The notes below the pieces were generated by a model. That model was not told the DNA's origin, ran no database searches, and saw only the letters and a list, made by a program, of their open reading frames with translations. This document shows positions 34,881-44,448 of a stretch of 63,218 nt of DNA, piece after piece (positions within the stretch are counted from its first letter, which is position 1; each line of letters opens with the position of its first letter). The DNA comes from Clostridia bacterium. Lineage in GTDB: Bacteria > Bacillota > Clostridia > Christensenellales > Borkfalkiaceae. The position numbers and the translations under genes were made by a program. The stretch is from contig JAGAKN010000010.1 in NCBI GenBank assembly GCA_017625565.1, forward strand, positions 1 through 63,218, in the 5' to 3' direction.

Positions 34881-36581
34881 TCAATCGATGGTTTCTTTAT
34901 AGTGTTCTGCATCCGAGAGCAATTCTTCCGCGTGTTGCATGGCAAACGAAGCGTTCTCATCGCCACCGAGCAAGCGAATAATCTCTTTCTTCTTTCCGAT
35001 TTCGTCTAATTTATAGACGCTTGTAAGTGTTTTTCCTTGCGCTTCCTGTTTTTCGATGAAGAATTCAGCGTCGCTCATGACGGCGATTTGCGCCAAGTGC
35101 GACACGGCGATTATCTGCGTCTTTTTCGCAATCTTTGCCAGTTTTTCCCCAACGACTTTGGCAGTTTTTCCACTAATTCCCGCGTCGATTTCGTCAAAAA
35201 TATAAGTACTGATCTCATTGACCGCGGAAAGTTGCGTTTTTATCGCCAACATAAACCGACTCATTTCCCCACCGCTAATGATTTTCCCGAGCGGCTTCAT
35301 CGGCTCGCCTGCATTCGCCGAGAAGGTGAAACAAATCCTATCTAACCCGTTTACAGTAGCTTTAGCGACGTCGGTTTCTTGGTAATCGGTAAAGTCTATG
35401 GCAAATTGCGCGTGCGGAATATTTAAGGTTTTGAGCTCTTCAACAACCCGTTGACAAAAATCCGCCCCTTGTTTTTTTCGGAGCAACGTCATTTCCTTGC
35501 AAAGCGCAAAAATCTTCTTTTCAAGTTTTGATTTTTCGGTTGTTAAAGCGGTATATTGTCCTTCGCAATCGGACAACAACGTATATTCTTGGCTAATTTT
35601 TTCAAAATATGCGTCGATTTCGGGTTTTGTAGCCCCGTATTTGCGTTGCAGAGCGCGAATTAAATCCAGTCGGGATTCGATTTCTTCCGCTTCGTTTTCA
35701 TCAAAATACAGTTCGTCCGTGGCATTCGATAAAGAATCCGCTACGTCGTCGGCATCCATTGCAATCGATTCGATTTTATCGGAGATCGTCGCATACGTTT
35801 CATCGATACGCACAATACCAAGCAAAGCGCGTTTTGCTTCACGTAAGCCGTCTAAAACACCGTTTTCTCCAGATAACGCGCCCAACGCATCACGAATTGC
35901 GTTGATAATTTTCTCTAAATTTTGTATTTTATTGCGTTTGGAGCGCAATTCCTCTTCTTCGCCGTCTTTCAAATCGGCTTCTTCAATTTCTTGAATTTGA
36001 AATTGTAAAATATCCAAACGCCGACTGCGTTCTTGTTCGTCGCCACCTAATAAGGCAATTTTCTCTTCTATCGTCCGCTTTTCTTTTAAAAGCTCGGTTA
36101 ACGCTTGTTTTTTCTGAAATAACTCGTCCCCGATCACATCGTCGAGCATTTTTAACTGATTACTTTCTTTCAATAAAAAGAAATGTTCGCTTTGCCCGTG
36201 CACGTCCACAAGTGCGTCCGTCACCCGACGCAACATCGATACCGTGACGGTATTTCCATTAATTTTAATAGCGTTTTTCCCGTCTTGAGTGAATCTTCTC
36301 GAAAGCAAAATCTCGCCGTCGGAATCAATATCCAACTCTCGCAATTCCTGAACGGCTTTCGACGTTTCGGGTACAAGGAATTCCGCCTTGACTAAACACT
36401 CCGTTTCCCCATAGCGAATCATAGAGCGATCAGCTTTTGCGCCCAACACAAAATTAACGGAATCGAGGATTACCGATTTTCCCGCGCCCGTTTCCCCCGA
36501 AAGTACGTTTAAACCTTCGCAAAAGGATATTTCCGCCGCGTCTATTAACGCTACGTTTTTGATCGTCAATTTGGATAACAT
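34881..36581 (-). CDS. recN: DNA repair protein RecN
   Basis: An SMC-like ATPase acting early in double-strand-break repair. The 566 residues have Walker A GETGAGKS at 29-36, a long central coiled coil (about 150-380), the ABC signature ISGGEMSRFMLA and Walker B YIFDEIDAGISG. No strong ribosome binding site is visible before the ATG. It lies between argR and spoIVB, the classic Firmicute order. Confidence 0.95.
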   Translation of the reverse strand: MLSKLTIKNVALIDAAEISFCEGLNVLSGETGAGKSVILDSVNFVLGAKADRSMIRYGETECLVKAEFLVPETSKAVQELRELDIDSDGEILLSRRFTQDGKNAIKINGNTVTVSMLRRVTDALVDVHGQSEHFFLLKESNQLKMLDDVIGDELFQKKQALTELLKEKRTIEEKIALLGGDEQERSRRLDILQFQIQEIEEADLKDGEEEELRSKRNKIQNLEKIINAIRDALGALSGENGVLDGLREAKRALLGIVRIDETYATISDKIESIAMDADDVADSLSNATDELYFDENEAEEIESRLDLIRALQRKYGATKPEIDAYFEKISQEYTLLSDCEGQYTALTTEKSKLEKKIFALCKEMTLLRKKQGADFCQRVVEELKTLNIPHAQFAIDFTDYQETDVAKATVNGLDRICFTFSANAGEPMKPLGKIISGGEMSRFMLAIKTQLSAVNEISTYIFDEIDAGISGKTAKVVGEKLAKIAKKTQIIAVSHLAQIAVMSDAEFFIEKQEAQGKTLTSVYKLDEIGKKKEIIRLLGGDENASFAMQHAEELLSDAEHYKETID

Positions 36582-36603
36582 AATTTTATCTATGGATGAA
36601 TTT

Positions 36604-37056
36604 TTATTTAATAAAGTCGTTGATCTTTGCCACGACGGTTTCCGCGCCTATATTGTCTTCGCAAACAATCAAAAGCGTATCGTCCCCGGCAACTGATCCA
36701 ACGATTTCCGCGTAATTGAGTTTATCTACGACTGCCCCTGCGTTTGCGCCGTTGCCCGTCAACGTTTTTACGACGACTAAATTTTGCGCAGCTCGAATGA
36801 CGAGGACGCATTCACGGAATAAATTCTTCATTTTCGGAGAAATTTCACTCTCCCCGTCGTTTATGTATGCATAGCGGTATTTCTTTTCAATACCAGCGAC
36901 TTTAAACAAATGCAAATCGCGGATATCTCTTGAAATCGTCGCTTGTGTGACGACGTAATTCAGACGATTTAATTCTGCACAGAGTTCTTTTTGTGTTTCA
37001 ATCTCTTTATGCGAGATAATTTCTAAAATTTTTGCGTGACGAGCTGATCTTAACAT
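36604..37056 (-). CDS. argR: Arginine repressor
   Basis: ArgR/AhrC is an arginine-responsive hexameric regulator. The 150 residues have an N-terminal winged helix with TQKELCAELNRLNYVVTQAT and the DIRDLHL region. The C-terminal oligomerisation and arginine-binding domain contains NGANAGAV and GDDTLLIV. The gene precedes recN as in B. subtilis ahrC-recN. Confidence 0.94.
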   Translation of the reverse strand: MLRSARHAKILEIISHKEIETQKELCAELNRLNYVVTQATISRDIRDLHLFKVAGIEKKYRYAYINDGESEISPKMKNLFRECVLVIRAAQNLVVVKTLTGNGANAGAVVDKLNYAEIVGSVAGDDTLLIVCEDNIGAETVVAKINDFIK

Positions 37057-37081
37057 GTTTTTTACCTATCCTTATCATATT

Positions 37082-37888
37082 TTATCCGTTCAATTTATTT
37101 CTAACTCTTGCAAAGAAATCCGCGTTTTCTTTTGTCGGGAAATCTGCCGTAAACGGCGCTTTTTTCACGCGGATTACTCCTTTTTCCGGCAACGCCGCAA
37201 GGGTGCGGCCATCTGCCAATATCATCGCGTTCCCCTTTACGATTTCGATGGTGAATTCGTCCGTATCCGAAAAGACGATCGGGCGTGCGCGCATCGAAAA
37301 TGCGCAAATCGGCGTCAACATAAACACGGGCACTTCGGGTGTTAAAATTGCACCGCCTGCCGACAACGAATACGCCGTAGACCCCGTTGGCGTCGAAATT
37401 AATACCCCGTCGCCTGAAATGAGATCCGCGCCTTCTTTTGCGGTAATTTTGACTTGCAACATTTGCGTAGCAATGGACGAATACAAACTATAATCCCGCT
37501 GTATAGAGATTTCGTTGAGCGCATAGAAAATTTTATTGCCGATTTCCAGTTGCAATAAACTTCGTTTCACGATCCGACAAGTCCCGTCTTTCAAGGCGGT
37601 AAGCAACTCTAAAACCCGTTCTTTTTCCGACTTTTCGTATTCCGTCAAAAATCCGAGATTTCCGTAATTGATCCCGATCAATTTGACGTTCTTCTTCGCT
37701 GCAGGAATTGCGGAGTGCAAAATCGCTCCATCGCCTCCAAGCACCAAAACGACGTCCACGCCGTCTATTTCTTGCGGAGTAGAAAAGGTGAGCGTTTCAT
37801 AGCCTTCCGCCTTTAAAAAATTCTGAATTTCCGTCAAAACGTCCACACTTTGAATTTTCGATTGTTTGCCGAGTATCCCTATTTTCAT
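37082..37888 (-). CDS. nadK: NAD kinase
   Basis: This phosphorylates NAD to NADP. The 268 residues carry the GGDG motif (LVLGGDGAILHS), NYGNLGFLTEY and the conserved TPTGSTAYSLSAGG. It is 13 bases after tlyA and 25 before argR. B. subtilis lacks a kinase gene at this place, but tlyA-nadK-argR is common in Clostridia. Confidence 0.95.
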   Translation of the reverse strand: MKIGILGKQSKIQSVDVLTEIQNFLKAEGYETLTFSTPQEIDGVDVVLVLGGDGAILHSAIPAAKKNVKLIGINYGNLGFLTEYEKSEKERVLELLTALKDGTCRIVKRSLLQLEIGNKIFYALNEISIQRDYSLYSSIATQMLQVKITAKEGADLISGDGVLISTPTGSTAYSLSAGGAILTPEVPVFMLTPICAFSMRARPIVFSDTDEFTIEIVKGNAMILADGRTLAALPEKGVIRVKKAPFTADFPTKENADFFARVRNKLNG

Positions 37889-37901
37889 ATTTTTCCTTCG
37901 T

Positions 37902-38693
37902 TTATTGTAAATTTCCGAGCGAATTTTCTTTCACGAGCTCCTTAACGCGTTCGACGATCGTCGATTCCAAGAGCGCTCCTTTCTGTTCAGGAGAAAGATA
38001 CAAAATGTATTCTATATTTTTCCCTTTCCGTATCGGAGCGTTGATAATTCCAAGCGGATAAAGTTGACTTTCCGAAAGATAAGAAAGTACTTTTTCCACA
38101 ATCTTTGCATGTGCGGACGGGGTGACGATACCACTTTTGCCGATTCGTTGATTTTCACATTCAAATTGCGGTTTAATCAATACGAATGCATGTCCATTAT
38201 CGCCTAAAACTTCTTTAATTACGGGAAAAATCAGCCGTAAAGAGATAAAGCTAACGTCCGTGACGATTGCATTAATTTTGTCTGAAAAATCCGTCTTTTT
38301 TAAATAGCGAGCGTTCGTATTTTCCATTCGTACGACGTTTGGATGATTTTGTAAACTTTCGTGCAATAAACATTCCCCTACGTCAATGGCATAGACTTTT
38401 TTTGCACCGTTTTGCAACAAGCAATCGGTAAACCCTCCCGTACTCGCGCCGATATCGATAAAAATTTTATCCTTGCAGTCAAAACCAAACGTTTCTAATC
38501 CGCGCGCCAACTTATATCCACCGTTGGATACGAAAGCTTGGTTGGGGGTAAGAAAGGTAAACGCATCCGTTTCGCTTACTTCCGACTTTGCTTTCACGGG
38601 CTTTCCGTTGACAAGCACCAAACCGTTGTCAATCGCTTCCGCTGCTTTTGTGCGCGAACCGAATTTCTCCGCGAAAAACTTGTCCGCTCTCAT
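37902..38693 (-). CDS. tlyA: TlyA-family rRNA 2'-O-methyltransferase
   Basis: This has an S4 RNA-binding domain (1-60, RADKFFAEKFGSRTKAAEAI) and an FtsJ-type Rossmann methyltransferase domain. The SAM motif DIGASTGGFTDCLLQNG is near residue 80, and the catalytic lysine lies in LIKPQFE. The 263 residues are standard for TlyA/YqxC. The start overlaps the dxs stop by 4 bases. Confidence 0.92.
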   Translation of the reverse strand: MRADKFFAEKFGSRTKAAEAIDNGLVLVNGKPVKAKSEVSETDAFTFLTPNQAFVSNGGYKLARGLETFGFDCKDKIFIDIGASTGGFTDCLLQNGAKKVYAIDVGECLLHESLQNHPNVVRMENTNARYLKKTDFSDKINAIVTDVSFISLRLIFPVIKEVLGDNGHAFVLIKPQFECENQRIGKSGIVTPSAHAKIVEKVLSYLSESQLYPLGIINAPIRKGKNIEYILYLSPEQKGALLESTIVERVKELVKENSLGNLQ

Positions 38694-40417
38694 TCGAGTA
38701 CCTGCTCGATATACGCTTGAATTTCTTTACAGTTTACGCCGTATTCGCTTTGCAAAGCGGAAATACTGCCTTGGGGGATAAACGTGTCTACGTAGGCAAA
38801 GTTTTTGATATTACAACGTTTATTCATACGGATACATTCCCCGTTGACCATCGAACCGAACCCGCCCAAAAATACGTTGTCTTCTAACGTAATGATCGTT
38901 TCACTTTGAATATTCCGAATAAATTCCACGTCCAACGGCTTTACAAAACGAGCGTTTACTACGTCGAACGACTTACCTTGTTCTTGCAAAACTTGCAATA
39001 CTTTCATTGCGATAATCAAACACCGTTCACCTGTAGCAATAACGGTGATTTTGCTAGTTTCAACCGTTTTATTTAAGTATTCCCATTTCCCAAAAGCAAA
39101 CGGCGTTGTCGACGGGAAAATAACTTTTCCAGCTCGCGGATAGCGAATGGCGAGCGGATGTGGATACGTTGCACTAAACTCCAACATTTTTTTCAATTCT
39201 TCGGTATCTTTTGGTACGGCTACCGTTAAATTAGGGATTAGCGATAAATAGGATAAATCGAAAACCCCTTGATGCGTTTCCCCATCTGCGCCGGAAATCC
39301 CCGCGCGATCAATACAAAACGTGACGCCGAAATCCTGCGCGCAAACGTCGTGAATGATTTCATCGAACGCACGCTGTAAGAACGTCGAGTAAATTGCGTA
39401 ATACGGTTTTATCCCCCCTGCTGCCATCGAAGCGCATAATACGGCGGCATTCTCTTCACAAATCCCGACGTCAAACGCTCTTTCGGGGTATTTTACAAAG
39501 AATTCCGACAACCCCAAAGCTTCTTTCATCGCAGCGGATACGACGGCAATTTTGTTGTTCTTTTCTGCCAACTCGCAAAGACTTTCTCCCAAAACTTCGG
39601 AATATTCCCGTTCTTTCGGCGAACCGACAGGCGGAACACCGTGCGTATTCGTCGGATGATCTTCGCTAAATTCGTAGCCTTTTCCCTTTTTCGTAGCGAT
39701 GTGTAATAATACTGATCCGTTTTTTAAGAGCTCTTTCGCATCTTGTAATGCGTCGATCATTTCTTCTACGTCGTTGCCGTCTTTAACGCCCATATACTTC
39801 AGCCCAAAACTTTCCAGCAAACGAATGCCTTCGGGGGAACGCTCTTCTTTAATCCCCGTCAAAACGTCGGACATTCCACCGACGGTTGGAGAAATAGACA
39901 TTCCGTTGTCGTTGAGTACAATCAAGACGTTCGTATTGAAAATTCTCAAGCTATTTAACGCTTCGTATACCAAACCGTTGTTAAACGATCCGTCGCCAAT
40001 ATACGCGATAACGTGATGGTTTTCGCCTTGTAAATCCCGTGCTTTCGCAAGCCCAATCGCTGCGGAAACGGACGTACCTGCATGTCCCGTGTCGTAGCTG
40101 TCGTATTCGCTTTCCGTTCGTTTTGGAAAGCCCGAGATCCCCCCGGCTTGACGCAACGTATCAAAGCGATCCCCTCTACCGCTTAAGAGTTTATAAGCAT
40201 AGCATTGATGTCCTACGTCAAAGACAATCTTATCGTTCGGGAAATCAAAAACGTAAAACAACGCAACGGTCGATTCAATCGCACCGAGGTTAGACGCCAA
40301 ATGCCCGCCACAACGCATCACCGTATCGTATATCGTCTTACGCAACGTATCACATAAAACGTTTAATTTTTCTTTGCTATACGCTTTGATCTCGTTTGGA
40401 GTGATTTGTTTAAACAT
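38690..40417 (-). CDS. dxs: 1-deoxy-D-xylulose-5-phosphate synthase
   Basis: The first enzyme of the MEP isoprenoid pathway: it condenses pyruvate and glyceraldehyde-3-phosphate using thiamine diphosphate. The 575 residues are short but within range. Visible are the histidine block YDTGHAGTSVSAAIG, the ThDP motif YIGDGSFNNGLVYEALN, and the C-terminal domains with DRAGISGADGETHQG and EDNVFLGGFGS. It is followed by tlyA and preceded by ispA, the usual order. ispH of the same pathway lies at 49659. Confidence 0.96.
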   Translation of the reverse strand: MFKQITPNEIKAYSKEKLNVLCDTLRKTIYDTVMRCGGHLASNLGAIESTVALFYVFDFPNDKIVFDVGHQCYAYKLLSGRGDRFDTLRQAGGISGFPKRTESEYDSYDTGHAGTSVSAAIGLAKARDLQGENHHVIAYIGDGSFNNGLVYEALNSLRIFNTNVLIVLNDNGMSISPTVGGMSDVLTGIKEERSPEGIRLLESFGLKYMGVKDGNDVEEMIDALQDAKELLKNGSVLLHIATKKGKGYEFSEDHPTNTHGVPPVGSPKEREYSEVLGESLCELAEKNNKIAVVSAAMKEALGLSEFFVKYPERAFDVGICEENAAVLCASMAAGGIKPYYAIYSTFLQRAFDEIIHDVCAQDFGVTFCIDRAGISGADGETHQGVFDLSYLSLIPNLTVAVPKDTEELKKMLEFSATYPHPLAIRYPRAGKVIFPSTTPFAFGKWEYLNKTVETSKITVIATGERCLIIAMKVLQVLQEQGKSFDVVNARFVKPLDVEFIRNIQSETIITLEDNVFLGGFGSMVNGECIRMNKRCNIKNFAYVDTFIPQGSISALQSEYGVNCKEIQAYIEQVLE

Positions 40418-40444
40418 ATTCTTTCCTTACACTTCTTCTTTCAG

Positions 40445-41326
40445 TTAATTTTGTCTAGCAAGTACGTAATCAACCATGTTCCGTAAAAAACTCGTATCTT
40501 CGTCAATGCTTTCTAAGATAGCGCGACAGTCGGTTGCACACATATCCGCCCGTACTTTCGCGTTTTCAAGCCCATACAAGCGCACGTACGTCAATTTGTT
40601 TTTTCCTTCGTCTTTTTGGACTTTTTTGCCCATAGAGTCAAAATTCCCTGTGACGTCTAAAATATCGTCCGTCATTTGGAAAAGCAACCCAAACAACTTG
40701 CCGAATTGTTCCAAGGGATAATAATAACGGTTATCCGCTAAAATACTTACCATTGCGATTGGCGCAAGCAGTAGTTTTCCACATTTACAAGCGTGAATAT
40801 AATGCAGAGCTTCTTCAGGATCTTCCGCTTGCTTTTCGGAATAATATAAATCGGCGGATTGCCCTGCGATCATACCGTATACCCCGGCACATTCGTTTAA
40901 AAATTGAGATGCCCGTACGTATTTTTCGCCCTTTAAGCTTTCCTTAAAACAAATCGCGTAAGCTTCGTTCAACAAAGCGTCCCCTGCTAAAATCGCATTC
41001 GCTTCTCCAAACGCTTTGTGGTTCGACGGTTTTCCGCGACGGAAATCATCGTCGTCCATCGCAGGTAAATCGTCGTGGACGAGCGAATAGGTATGGATCA
41101 TTTCCAGCGCCAAAGCAAACGGTAAAACTTCCGCTTTCTCAAGCCCTAAAACATCCGCGCAAGCCAACATAAGTACGGGACGAATACGCTTTCCGCCGTT
41201 TAATAGGCTGTACTGCATGCTTTCCCCTAAAATTTCGGGTTTGGTTTGCAGTTTCTTGACGTAAGACGCTAAATACGCCTCAAATTCCGTTAAATACTCG
41301 TTATAAGAATGAAAAAAGTCGTGCAA
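40445..41326 (-). CDS. ispA: Polyprenyl (farnesyl/geranylgeranyl) diphosphate synthase
   Basis: A prenyltransferase making C15 or longer isoprenyl diphosphates. Among its 293 residues are the first aspartate-rich motif DDLPAMDDDDFRRG and the second, DDILD, with the NGGKRIRP substrate motif. The chain length cannot be fixed from the sequence; position in the folD-ispA-dxs cluster favours IspA. xseA and xseB, usually between folD and ispA, are absent. Confidence 0.93.
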   Translation of the reverse strand: MHDFFHSYNEYLTEFEAYLASYVKKLQTKPEILGESMQYSLLNGGKRIRPVLMLACADVLGLEKAEVLPFALALEMIHTYSLVHDDLPAMDDDDFRRGKPSNHKAFGEANAILAGDALLNEAYAICFKESLKGEKYVRASQFLNECAGVYGMIAGQSADLYYSEKQAEDPEEALHYIHACKCGKLLLAPIAMVSILADNRYYYPLEQFGKLFGLLFQMTDDILDVTGNFDSMGKKVQKDEGKNKLTYVRLYGLENAKVRADMCATDCRAILESIDEDTSFLRNMVDYVLARQN

Positions 41327-41331
41327 GTGTT

Positions 41332-42162
41332 TTACTCCTTATAAGTTGCAAAATAAGTATTATACATAAGCATCGTAATCGTCATAGGCCCTACCCCACC
41401 AGGGACGGGAGTAATCAACGACGCTTTGTCTTTTACGTTTTCAAAATCGACGTCCCCGCAGAGTTTTCCGTCTTGATCGCGGTTCATACCGATATCCACA
41501 ACAACAGCGTCCTGTTTTACCATATCCGCCGTGACAAATTTCGCTTTTCCGATTGCAGAAATCAAAATATCGGCTTGTCTACAAATTTCCGCCAAATTTT
41601 GCGTTTTACTATGACAAACCGTCACCGTAGCATTCGCGTTTAATAGTAGCATTGCCATCGGTTTCCCTACCGTTGCGCTACGTCCTAAGACAACCGCGTG
41701 TTTTCCACAAACGTCTACGCCCGATTTTTTTAATAACTGCATAACGCCACTCGGCGTACAAGCTGTAATTTTTGCTTTATTTAAACACAAAAGTCCTAAA
41801 TTTTCTTCCGAAAATCCGTCGACGTCTTTGGCTACGGGAATGTGTTTACAAGCCGATTCGGCGTCTAAATGTTTCGGCAAAGGCAACTGCAATAAAATAC
41901 CGTTTACTTCTTGATTAATCGCAAGCTCGTCCAAAAGATTTTCCACTTCCGCTTGCGTAGCCGTAGCCGGCAATTCATAGGAAAACGAGCGAATACCTAA
42001 TTCTCCGCAAGCCTTGATTTTATTGCGGACATAAATACGGGACGCCGGATCTTCCCCAACGATCACCACCGCCAATCCCGGTTTTTGCGTTTTTTCGGCT
42101 ATTTTCTTTTTTAATTCTTCGCGGAGTTCTACCGCAATCGCTTTTCCGTCTATTATTTTCAT
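41332..42162 (-). CDS. folD: Methylenetetrahydrofolate dehydrogenase/cyclohydrolase
   Basis: A bifunctional one-carbon enzyme that interconverts methylene-, methenyl- and formyl-tetrahydrofolate. The 276 residues contain YVRNKIKACGELGI with the catalytic lysine, GILLQLPLPKHL, the NADP-binding VVLGRSATVGKPMA and the C-terminal TPVPGGVGPMT. It lies 5 to 6 bases from both ispA and nusB, hence in one operon. Confidence 0.96.
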   Translation of the reverse strand: MKIIDGKAIAVELREELKKKIAEKTQKPGLAVVIVGEDPASRIYVRNKIKACGELGIRSFSYELPATATQAEVENLLDELAINQEVNGILLQLPLPKHLDAESACKHIPVAKDVDGFSEENLGLLCLNKAKITACTPSGVMQLLKKSGVDVCGKHAVVLGRSATVGKPMAMLLLNANATVTVCHSKTQNLAEICRQADILISAIGKAKFVTADMVKQDAVVVDIGMNRDQDGKLCGDVDFENVKDKASLITPVPGGVGPMTITMLMYNTYFATYKE

Positions 42163-42168
42163 TGTGTT

Positions 42169-42564
42169 TTACCCGTTTATAACCCCTGCCAAGACACCAT
42201 TGACAAAATCAGCGCTCGTATCCGTGGAGTATTTCCGCGCCAAACCTGCCGCTTCCGACACGGAAACTACGGGCGGTATTTCATTAAAATAACGAATTTC
42301 CGCCATCGCAATCAATAAAATACTCTTGTCCATCGGATTGATGCGGTTTTCAAGATAGTGATGGCAAGCATTTTCAATCCCTTCGATCAATTCCGTACGA
42401 TGACGTTCCACCGTCGCCACCAACTCGTCGGCAAAGCGAACGTCTTCTTCTTTTTCTATGCCGAATTGCTTGAAAATCTTTTTCCGTAAAGAGTCCATAC
42501 AATCGGTGTTAAAATGTTGCGCAAAAATCATATTCAGCGCGGCTTCTCTTGCTGCGTTTCTCAT
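42169..42564 (-). CDS. nusB: Transcription antitermination factor NusB
   Basis: A 131-residue all-helical RNA-binding protein that works with NusE/S10 in rRNA antitermination. It begins RNAAREAALNMIFAQHFN and ends with the conserved VSEAAGLARKYSTDTSADFVNGVLAG. It is the first gene after the Asp23 gene and opens the nusB-folD-ispA-dxs-tlyA-nadK-argR-recN run. Confidence 0.94.
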   Translation of the reverse strand: MRNAAREAALNMIFAQHFNTDCMDSLRKKIFKQFGIEKEEDVRFADELVATVERHRTELIEGIENACHHYLENRINPMDKSILLIAMAEIRYFNEIPPVVSVSEAAGLARKYSTDTSADFVNGVLAGVING

Positions 42565-42585
42565 AAGCTTCTCCGTATAAATACA

Positions 42586-42610
42586 ACGAAAACCCTTCTT
42601 TGTGAAGGGT
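42586..42610 (-). terminator. Weak terminator or attenuator between the Asp23 gene and nusB
   Basis: On the minus strand, ACCCTTC, loop ACAAA, GAAGGGT, then TTTCGTTG. The stem is only 7 bp, so read-through into nusB is likely. Confidence 0.5.
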
Positions 42611-42620
42611 ATCGCGTTTC

Positions 42621-42998
42621 TTATTTTTCGTTCTCTTCTTCCATTTCTTCTTCCGGTTCTTTTTCTACGGAAGCAGCCTCGCAGAAGACGACGTCTTGAA
42701 CGTGCACGTTCACTTGCGCTACTTTATAGCGCGTCATATTCTCTACGCTTTGTTTTACCGATTGCTGAATACGATAAGCGAGTTCCGGCACGTTATATCC
42801 GTATTTTACGGTAACGGCTACGTTTGCGTATACCCCGTCTTTTTCAATATAGAGCGAAATACCGTTTTTCTTGCCCTGAGGGGGAATCGTGCCTTCCACT
42901 TCAGCAACTGCAAGCTCTACGATATTTTGAATGATCCCTGCGTTGTAAACGACTTTTCCGTTTTGCACGTCGTTAGACGTTAATTTAAAATTCGACAT
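42621..42998 (-). CDS. Asp23/Gls24-family protein (YqhY-like)
   Basis: A 125-residue Asp23/Gls24 envelope-stress family protein, corresponding by position to yqhY of B. subtilis (upstream of nusB). The core GKVVYNAGIIQNIVELAVAEVEGT and the IQQSVKQSVENMT region are visible, and the C-terminal 20 residues are strongly acidic. An AAGGAG ribosome binding site precedes the ATG, with a TATAAT box at 43029-43034. In B. subtilis YqhY influences fatty-acid synthesis; here the neighbouring accBC genes are absent. Confidence 0.88.
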   Translation of the reverse strand: MSNFKLTSNDVQNGKVVYNAGIIQNIVELAVAEVEGTIPPQGKKNGISLYIEKDGVYANVAVTVKYGYNVPELAYRIQQSVKQSVENMTRYKVAQVNVHVQDVVFCEAASVEKEPEEEMEEENEK

Positions 42999-43086
42999 TC
43001 AAAAAGATCTCCTTCTTTTAATACTTCTATTATAACACATCTTTTTGAATATTTCTACTGTTTTAAGCGTATTTTTATGCTTTTTT

Positions 43087-43575
43087 TCAGCTTTCGGCAT
43101 AAACGGGCATAATGATAATATTCCCAGCGACAATCCCCGTTTCATTCTTCATCATTGTATAGATGGATAACGCCGTATCGTAATTGAGTTCCGATGAATT
43201 AATGAATACGTTTACGTTGTCCGAATCCATGGAAACGGAAACAACCGCATCCGAAAACCCCAACGATTTTACCATGTTTTCCAAGATCAACTCTTTTTCC
43301 ATAGACGAAACGATTTCCATTTTCATTTCCGTCGCCGCTTCGTATTTCTCATCTCCTTCTTCATACAAAGCAATTACGCTATCCAATTGCACCAACTCTT
43401 CGTTTCTCGTCGTCGTACGTTCGGAACGATACGTCGTGAAATAATTCGCAGTGGTCACTCCCCCGTCCGCAGAAACCGTTGCGTTCGTATTTGCCAATAC
43501 GAAATTAAATACGGCGGTGACCGCCAATAAAAGCACCAAAGACGACATAACGATAATTTTCTTTTTATTTGACAT
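43087..43575 (-). CDS. spoIIIAH: Stage III sporulation protein AH
   Basis: SpoIIIAH is the mother-cell ring protein that pairs with forespore SpoIIQ in the feeding-tube apparatus. The 162 residues show one N-terminal transmembrane segment (about 8-27), a linker containing RSERTTTRNEELVQLDS, and the C-terminal ring-building domain with EKELILENMVKSLGFSDAVV. It is the last gene of the spoIIIA operon. Confidence 0.92.
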   Translation of the reverse strand: MSNKKKIIVMSSLVLLLAVTAVFNFVLANTNATVSADGGVTTANYFTTYRSERTTTRNEELVQLDSVIALYEEGDEKYEAATEMKMEIVSSMEKELILENMVKSLGFSDAVVSVSMDSDNVNVFINSSELNYDTALSIYTMMKNETGIVAGNIIIMPVYAES

Positions 43576-43589
43576 AAAAGTTCTCCTTT

Positions 43590-43964
43590 TTATTTTTTTA
43601 AATAGATTTTGATTGCACTCGTTTCCGTTCCCAAAGCCGTTGCTACCGCTTCCCGCACGTCGATGACTACCGCGAAATCGTTTGCGCCTTCACAAACGAC
43701 TACTGCGCCCGTAATTCCCTCCTCCGTTTCGCATACAACGACTTCCGCATCACCAACCCCGTCGATTTCCGCCAACAAACGTGAAATTTTTTTCTCCGTT
43801 TCCGTCATTTGCGTAGCCGTTTTCGACGTTTCATCTTTCCCGTGAAAAATTTTCCACGCCGTAAAAATCAGTACAACAGCAAGCAATCCAAGCAATAGAT
43901 ACTCTCGAAGTTTACCCTTGCCGTATTTCGCTTTTTGCGTTTTTATTGCATACGAATTATTCAA
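43590..43964 (-). CDS. spoIIIAG: Stage III sporulation protein AG
   Basis: A 124-residue ring component with one transmembrane segment (about 22-38), then EKKISRLLAEIDGVGDAEVVV, the EscJ-like ring-building motif. It is much shorter than B. subtilis SpoIIIAG (about 229 residues) and ends soon after the ring motif. It overlaps spoIIIAF by 8 bases. Confidence 0.88.
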   Translation of the reverse strand: MNNSYAIKTQKAKYGKGKLREYLLLGLLAVVLIFTAWKIFHGKDETSKTATQMTETEKKISRLLAEIDGVGDAEVVVCETEEGITGAVVVCEGANDFAVVIDVREAVATALGTETSAIKIYLKK

Positions 43965-44448
43965 GCAACACCTCGCTACAATAGTTTTTCGTTAGGTATT
44001 CCCACACAGACCTTTTTACCTCCTCGTTTGGTTCTTCTTCGAAATGCACGTATATCTTCGTCACTTTCATTTCGTCCGATTGATATTTGCCGTCCACCGT
44101 TTCACTCTCCGTCAAACAAAACAATTCTATCGACGTATTCACGGAATATTTTTCTTGTAATTCTTTAGCAATCACGCCTTCCGTCGCGCGGATTCGCATA
44201 GACCAATAATACTGTATGAATTCCTCATCTGGTTGTATGACTGATTGCGAAAAAAAAATTTGTGAATTTTTATCCGCGACTGCGTTCGTTTTCGTGAAGA
44301 ACTGTAATACAGGCGCTACAATCGCTAAAACGCAAGCAAGCTTGGTCACGTTTTTAATCACCGTAGACGTCTTACCATCAGGCAAAATCGCCGTTATAAT
44401 CGCCGAAAGCAATATCGTTCCGATAACGCTTAATAGATATCCGTTCAA
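43957..44448 (-). CDS. spoIIIAF: Stage III sporulation protein AF
   Basis: A 163-residue protein with two N-terminal transmembrane segments (about 5-22 and 35-50) and a soluble ring-building-like domain. It overlaps spoIIIAE by 4 bases and spoIIIAG by 8 bases. It is assigned from membrane topology, length and operon position. Confidence 0.85.
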   Translation of the reverse strand: MNGYLLSVIGTILLSAIITAILPDGKTSTVIKNVTKLACVLAIVAPVLQFFTKTNAVADKNSQIFFSQSVIQPDEEFIQYYWSMRIRATEGVIAKELQEKYSVNTSIELFCLTESETVDGKYQSDEMKVTKIYVHFEEEPNEEVKRSVWEYLTKNYCSEVLLE

